Shown here in pieces: positions 6,655 to 9,761 of a stretch of DNA of 9,761 bases (positions within the stretch are counted from its first letter, which is position 1; every line of letters begins with the position of its first letter). Location: the NCBI GenBank assembly GCA_009712615.1, contig WASR01000200.1, positions 3,745 through 13,505 of the forward strand, written 5' to 3'. Origin of the DNA: Methanobacterium sp. GTDB lineage: Archaea > Methanobacteriota > Methanobacteria > Methanobacteriales > Methanobacteriaceae. A program made the position numbers and the translations under genes. The notes under the pieces were generated by a model. It was not told where the DNA came from. It saw only the letters and a list, made by a program, of their open reading frames with translations, and did not search any database.

Positions 6655-6710
6655 AAAAAAAATTTGTTAAATTTTTACATTTATCCAGTTCTTTTATGGA
6701 TCAAGAACTG
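6655..6710 (-). terminator. Hairpin plus T8 run after the 58-residue membrane protein gene
   Basis: On the - strand CAGTTCTT (6710-6703) pairs with AAGAACTG (6693-6686) over a 9-base loop, an 8-bp perfect stem. It lies about 70 bases past the small gene's stop. A run of eight T (6662-6655) follows 23 bases later. The distance is longer than in a bacterial intrinsic terminator, but an oligo-T run alone can terminate archaeal transcription. If real, the marker-16 gene needs its own promoter; AATTTAT around 6632-6638 is a weak TATA candidate. Confidence 0.45.
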
Positions 6711-6778
6711 TTTCCTGTTAGTTTACAGGGGTGTTAGTTAGATAAAAAGAAAATTAATTTGGGGCCTTGTTTGGGGTT

Positions 6779-6955
6779 TTATCTCACTTTTCCCACGCCA
6801 AAGTACTGTCTGTATCCTCCGCCGATGACCCAGATTATTATTGCACCAAGAACACCATATTTGATTGGGTAAAAATCAAAAACACCTAATAAAAGTACTA
6901 TAAGTCCCAAAACACCCATGATATACAGTATAAAATTTACTTGATTTTCTTCCAT
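6779..6955 (-). CDS. Small two-helix membrane protein, 58 residues, unknown
   Basis: An ATG at 6955 opens a 58-codon frame ending in TAA at 6779. The product starts MEENQVNF, then has a hydrophobic segment at about 8-27 (FILYIMGVLGLIVLLLG), a short DFYPIKYG turn, and a second hydrophobic segment at about 33-47 (YGVLGAIIIWVIGGG). It ends in a basic GYRQYFGVGKVR tail. The ribosome site AGGAGGC (6969-6963) is the strongest in the window and 7 bases from the ATG, so the frame is very probably translated. The N-terminus is acidic and the C-terminus basic. It follows alaS on the same strand after 137 bases, with a TATA-like element between. I recognise no family. Confidence 0.75.
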   Translation of the reverse strand: MEENQVNFILYIMGVLGLIVLLLGVFDFYPIKYGVLGAIIIWVIGGGYRQYFGVGKVR

Positions 6956-6962
6956 ATTCTCA

Positions 6963-6969
6963 GCCTCCT
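6963..6969 (-). promoter_or_regulatory. Strong ribosome binding site of the 58-residue protein gene
   Basis: AGGAGGC on the - strand, 7 bases before the ATG, is a nearly complete complement to the 16S rRNA 3' end. It is the main evidence that the short frame is a real gene. Confidence 0.75.
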
Positions 6970-6990
6970 ACTGTTTTGCAATTTTTCATG

Positions 6991-7000
6991 CTTTATATTC
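6991..7000 (-). promoter_or_regulatory. Candidate TATA box for the 58-residue protein gene
   Basis: GAATATAAAG on the - strand lies about 36 bases before the ATG at 6955. Initiation some 25 bases downstream would leave a short leader that still contains the ribosome site. The hairpin after alaS lies further upstream, consistent with a separate transcription unit. Confidence 0.4.
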
Positions 7001-7041
7001 TTATAATGAGCATCAAAATTAATATTCTTTCGGGTTATAAG

Positions 7042-7079
7042 AAAAATGGATGACTGTGGAGAAAACTGTTTTCCACAGT
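7042..7079 (-). terminator. Terminator-like hairpin after alaS
   Basis: On the - strand ACTGTGGA (7079-7072) pairs with TCCACAGT (7060-7053), 8 bp perfect with an 11-base loop. A T-rich tail (T5 within ATTTTTC, about 7047-7042) follows. It starts 13 bases after the alaS stop codon. Confidence 0.6.
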
Positions 7080-7092
7080 TAGATAATTCGGT

Positions 7093-9761
7093 TTAGTCAC
7101 CTTTCAAGATTTCTTCGATGGTGTTAAGTGCAGAGTTTAAAGCTTCTTCCATTTTGTCATGGTTTTTACCAGCACCTTGTGCAAGGTTTGGTCTTCCACC
7201 TCCGCCTCCACCTAATAGGGCAGCTGCTTCCTTGATGATGTTGTTAATTTTCAGACCCCTTTCAAGGGCTTTGGCTGATGATCCTCCAACGATCTTACCC
7301 TCGGTGTTTCCAACCACAACCACATCAACTCCATCCAAGTCTTCAGTCAGGTCTGTGACAATTCCAACGAGTTCGTTCATATCAGCATCCATGAGCTGGG
7401 TTAGTACGGTGAGATCATTCATTTCAACTGCCAGATCCCTTATACTTCCAACTTTGAGTGTGGCAATTTCATCCTTGAGTTTGGTGTTTTCATTTTTGTA
7501 TGCCTTCCATTCTTTGAAAAATCTTTCACAGGTTTTTGGTAGTTGTTCTATTGGTACCTTGAATATTTCACTGCTTTCCTTGAGTATTTCATCATTTTTT
7601 TGTACGGCATCTATGGCAGATTTTCCAGCTGAAAACTCGAGCCTTTCAACCCCATCCTGTATCCTTTCGGTTCTGGTAATTTTTATCAGACCAATTTCTC
7701 CTGTGTATTTAACATGTGTACCTGCACAGGCCTGAACATCAATTTCATCTATTTTAACAGTTCTGATATTTGCACCTGGAACCACCCCTCCCTGATAGAG
7801 TTTGAAACCGTACTTTTTCTCTGCTTTGGTACGATTCATCCAGGTGGTGTGAACCTGATAATTCTTCATAACGTAACTGTTGGCAATTTTTTCGATATCC
7901 CTGAGTTCGTTGATACTGATACGTTTGTAGTGTGAAAGGTCGATCCTTGACTTTTTAACACCTTTTTGTGCCCCAGCCTGCCAAACATGATCTCCCAAGA
8001 CTTCCCGTGCAGCAGCAACTATTAAATGGGTTGCAGTGTGGTTTTGGGTGAGTGATGTTCTTCTCTCAGGATCTATGCTACCAGTGATCCTGGATCCAGC
8101 ATATGGTTTAAGTTTTTCAATATCTTCGGGTTCCATCTTGTGTAAAACAACACCCTGAATTTTTTCAACACTTAAAACATTATATTTTTCCTTATTACCC
8201 TTAACTCGTATGTATCCCATGTCTGATGGTTGTCCTCCACCTTCTGGATAAAATATTGTGCGATCCAATACTACGCTGTCCTCATAAAATCCTAGAAGCC
8301 CGGCTTCAAACTCTGTCTTCTGACTATGTTCATAAAATACCAGTTCTGTTTCAATGAACTTGATCTCGATGTCCGGTTTTTTATCCTTCTTCTCTGCTTC
8401 ATGTTCCTCTGCAACCAGGGTGTAAAAATTATCAGGAACAGCTGCTTTAAATTTTTCTTCAGAAGCAATTTCTTCTATGGTTTCAGGGGGCATTCCATGG
8501 GAATCGTACAATTTAATCAATGTTTCAACAGGAATCTCTTCAAGCTTTTCCTTCTTGAGATCCTGGATGGTTTTCTTAACCAGCTGCCTTCCCTTTGAAA
8601 CAGTTTTGGTGTACCTCTTTTCTTCCAGTGTCACTACATTGAATATATGCTGTTTTCGTTCTTCAATTTCAGGGTAGGTTTTTGATAAAAATTCCAGTTG
8701 AATTTCCATTATGTCTCCAAGGGACTCCTTCAACCCAAGATCCTTCATGAAGCGTATGGTTCTTCGAAGAATGAGCCTGGCTAAATAACCTTCTTTCACA
8801 TTTGATGGAATGACTCCATCTGCAAGCATGAAACAAAGACACCTGGTATGATCTGCAATCACATAGACGGCTTCCATTGGTTCTGTGGCTGTTTTCAATT
8901 CTTCCACAGTTATTCCAAGCTTATCTGCCACTCTCCTTCTAAGCTCTTTCAAATCTGCAATGTCTTCAATATCCATCATTCCAGCAATTCTCGCATTCTC
9001 AGCCAGTACAGTTTCGTTTAACTCAACACCTGCAAGTTCCTTTATCTGGCTTATTACCGGACCAAAGGATGCATCGTAGGCAGTGGGTGTGCCCTGGGAT
9101 ATCCATGCAAATCTTTCCAAACCATATCCTGTGTCAACAATTTTCAGAGGAATTTCCTCTAAACCGTCTTCTGTGGTTTTGTACTGTATGAAAACCAGTG
9201 TTGCAAGTTCCACTCCCCTGACGCATATTTCATAACAGGGCCCGGCATTTCCACCACCTTCCCACCATGATTCTATGTAGGTTATTTCTGATGGATCAAT
9301 ACCCACGTGTTTTATGAAGTCATGACAGTATTTCACTGTTTCATCTTTCCAGTAAATTTCATCATCAGGCTTGTTAAATGCATGGTGCGCTCCCATTGTA
9401 AAACAAGTCATGTGTCTGCCAGTCCTTCCAACGTTGTCAACATCGTTCAACCTGATGGATGGTTGGGCTATGACCAATGGATTGGCTGGAGGCTCAACCA
9501 GACCCGCAGTGACCCATGGCGGCTGAACATCGTAGATGGATGCGCCAACAAGGAAAACATCAGCTCTCCATCTTTTTGCAAGCACAGGGTACCTTTTTAT
9601 TGGTGTGTGACCCCGTTCCTTGAAAAAATCATTGAACTCCTTCTGGATCTGGTAGAGATCATATTTCACTGTGGTTGCAGGATTTCCTATGAATTCATAC
9701 TTGTCGCAGGGTGCATCTCCACAGGTAGATCTTTCACCTATCGACCAAAAGTCGTTTCCAC
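7093..9761 (-). CDS. alaS: Alanyl-tRNA synthetase, archaeal type (5' end beyond the window)
   Basis: AlaRS charges tRNA-Ala and removes mischarged Ser/Gly. Numbering here is from the GTG at 9669, but that codon is an internal valine: the frame stays open to the right edge, adding 30 codons with FWSIGERSTCGDAPCDKYEF-like sequence, a hallmark of the archaeal N-terminus. So 888 residues are visible and only a short start is missing. The catalytic core includes the motif 2 region (IRLNDVDNVGRTGRH, 72-86) and motif 3 (GYGLERF, 181-187). The editing domain has GGGQPSD (477-483) and the zinc residues His544, His548 (HTATH), Cys648, His652 (CAGTH). The C-terminal C-Ala domain has the glycine-rich loop near 819-826 followed by RPNLAQGAG. 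No disruption is seen. A hairpin follows the stop. Confidence 0.97.
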   Translation of the reverse strand, partial: GNDFWSIGERSTCGDAPCDKYEFIGNPATTVKYDLYQIQKEFNDFFKERGHTPIKRYPVLAKRWRADVFLVGASIYDVQPPWVTAGLVEPPANPLVIAQPSIRLNDVDNVGRTGRHMTCFTMGAHHAFNKPDDEIYWKDETVKYCHDFIKHVGIDPSEITYIESWWEGGGNAGPCYEICVRGVELATLVFIQYKTTEDGLEEIPLKIVDTGYGLERFAWISQGTPTAYDASFGPVISQIKELAGVELNETVLAENARIAGMMDIEDIADLKELRRRVADKLGITVEELKTATEPMEAVYVIADHTRCLCFMLADGVIPSNVKEGYLARLILRRTIRFMKDLGLKESLGDIMEIQLEFLSKTYPEIEERKQHIFNVVTLEEKRYTKTVSKGRQLVKKTIQDLKKEKLEEIPVETLIKLYDSHGMPPETIEEIASEEKFKAAVPDNFYTLVAEEHEAEKKDKKPDIEIKFIETELVFYEHSQKTEFEAGLLGFYEDSVVLDRTIFYPEGGGQPSDMGYIRVKGNKEKYNVLSVEKIQGVVLHKMEPEDIEKLKPYAGSRITGSIDPERRTSLTQNHTATHLIVAAAREVLGDHVWQAGAQKGVKKSRIDLSHYKRISINELRDIEKIANSYVMKNYQVHTTWMNRTKAEKKYGFKLYQGGVVPGANIRTVKIDEIDVQACAGTHVKYTGEIGLIKITRTERIQDGVERLEFSAGKSAIDAVQKNDEILKESSEIFKVPIEQLPKTCERFFKEWKAYKNENTKLKDEIATLKVGSIRDLAVEMNDLTVLTQLMDADMNELVGIVTDLTEDLDGVDVVVVGNTEGKIVGGSSAKALERGLKINNIIKEAAALLGGGGGGRPNLAQGAGKNHDKMEEALNSALNTIEEILKGD

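Noticed and set aside
7118..7735. A 205-codon + strand frame opposite the alaS 3' end
   Set aside because: It is the mirror of a well-conserved alaS coding region; its Ser/Leu/Pro-rich composition is typical of antisense shadow frames.

Overview
The window most likely comes from a mesophilic, AT-rich methanogenic archaeon, probably of the order Methanobacteriales (Methanobacterium-like). The evidence is an archaeal-type alanyl-tRNA synthetase, an archaeal phosphoglycolate phosphatase, a fused DUF39/ferredoxin protein of the methanogenesis-marker-16 type, the [NiFe]-hydrogenase maturation gene hypD, Shine-Dalgarno motifs of the GGTG/GGAG kind, TATA-like boxes, and TTG starts. The genus is inference from general resemblance; no search was run.

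Layout, + strand (1-5181): the 3' tail of an unknown gene runs into hypD, which is followed 24 bases later by a HAD phosphatase (phosphoglycolate phosphatase, TTG start). After a T-rich gap comes a stand-alone tldE/pmbA-type gene, closed by a clear hairpin-plus-T8 terminator. A second transcription unit then holds a six-repeat HEAT protein and a 73-residue very acidic protein whose start codon overlaps the HEAT stop codon (TAATG). A separate gene with its own TATA box encodes a zinc-ribbon protein with one C-terminal membrane helix.

Layout, - strand (9761-5239, read right to left): alaS enters from the right edge, with its true start outside the window, and ends at a hairpin. A 58-residue membrane protein with a strong ribosome binding site follows, then a hairpin/T8 region, then the methanogenesis-marker-16 protein. 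That gene converges on the zinc-ribbon gene and ends in a hairpin that includes its own last codons.

How the genes fit together: hypD supports maturation of the hydrogenases that feed H2 electrons into methanogenesis. The marker-16 protein belongs to the DUF39 family, which is linked to sulfide incorporation into homocysteine. alaS and the phosphatase are housekeeping. I see no mobile element, CRISPR array, tRNA or rRNA, and no obvious defence or biosynthetic cluster. The least explained parts are the coupled HEAT/acidic-protein pair, the 58-residue membrane protein, the zinc-ribbon membrane protein and the TldE-like protein without an adjacent TldD.
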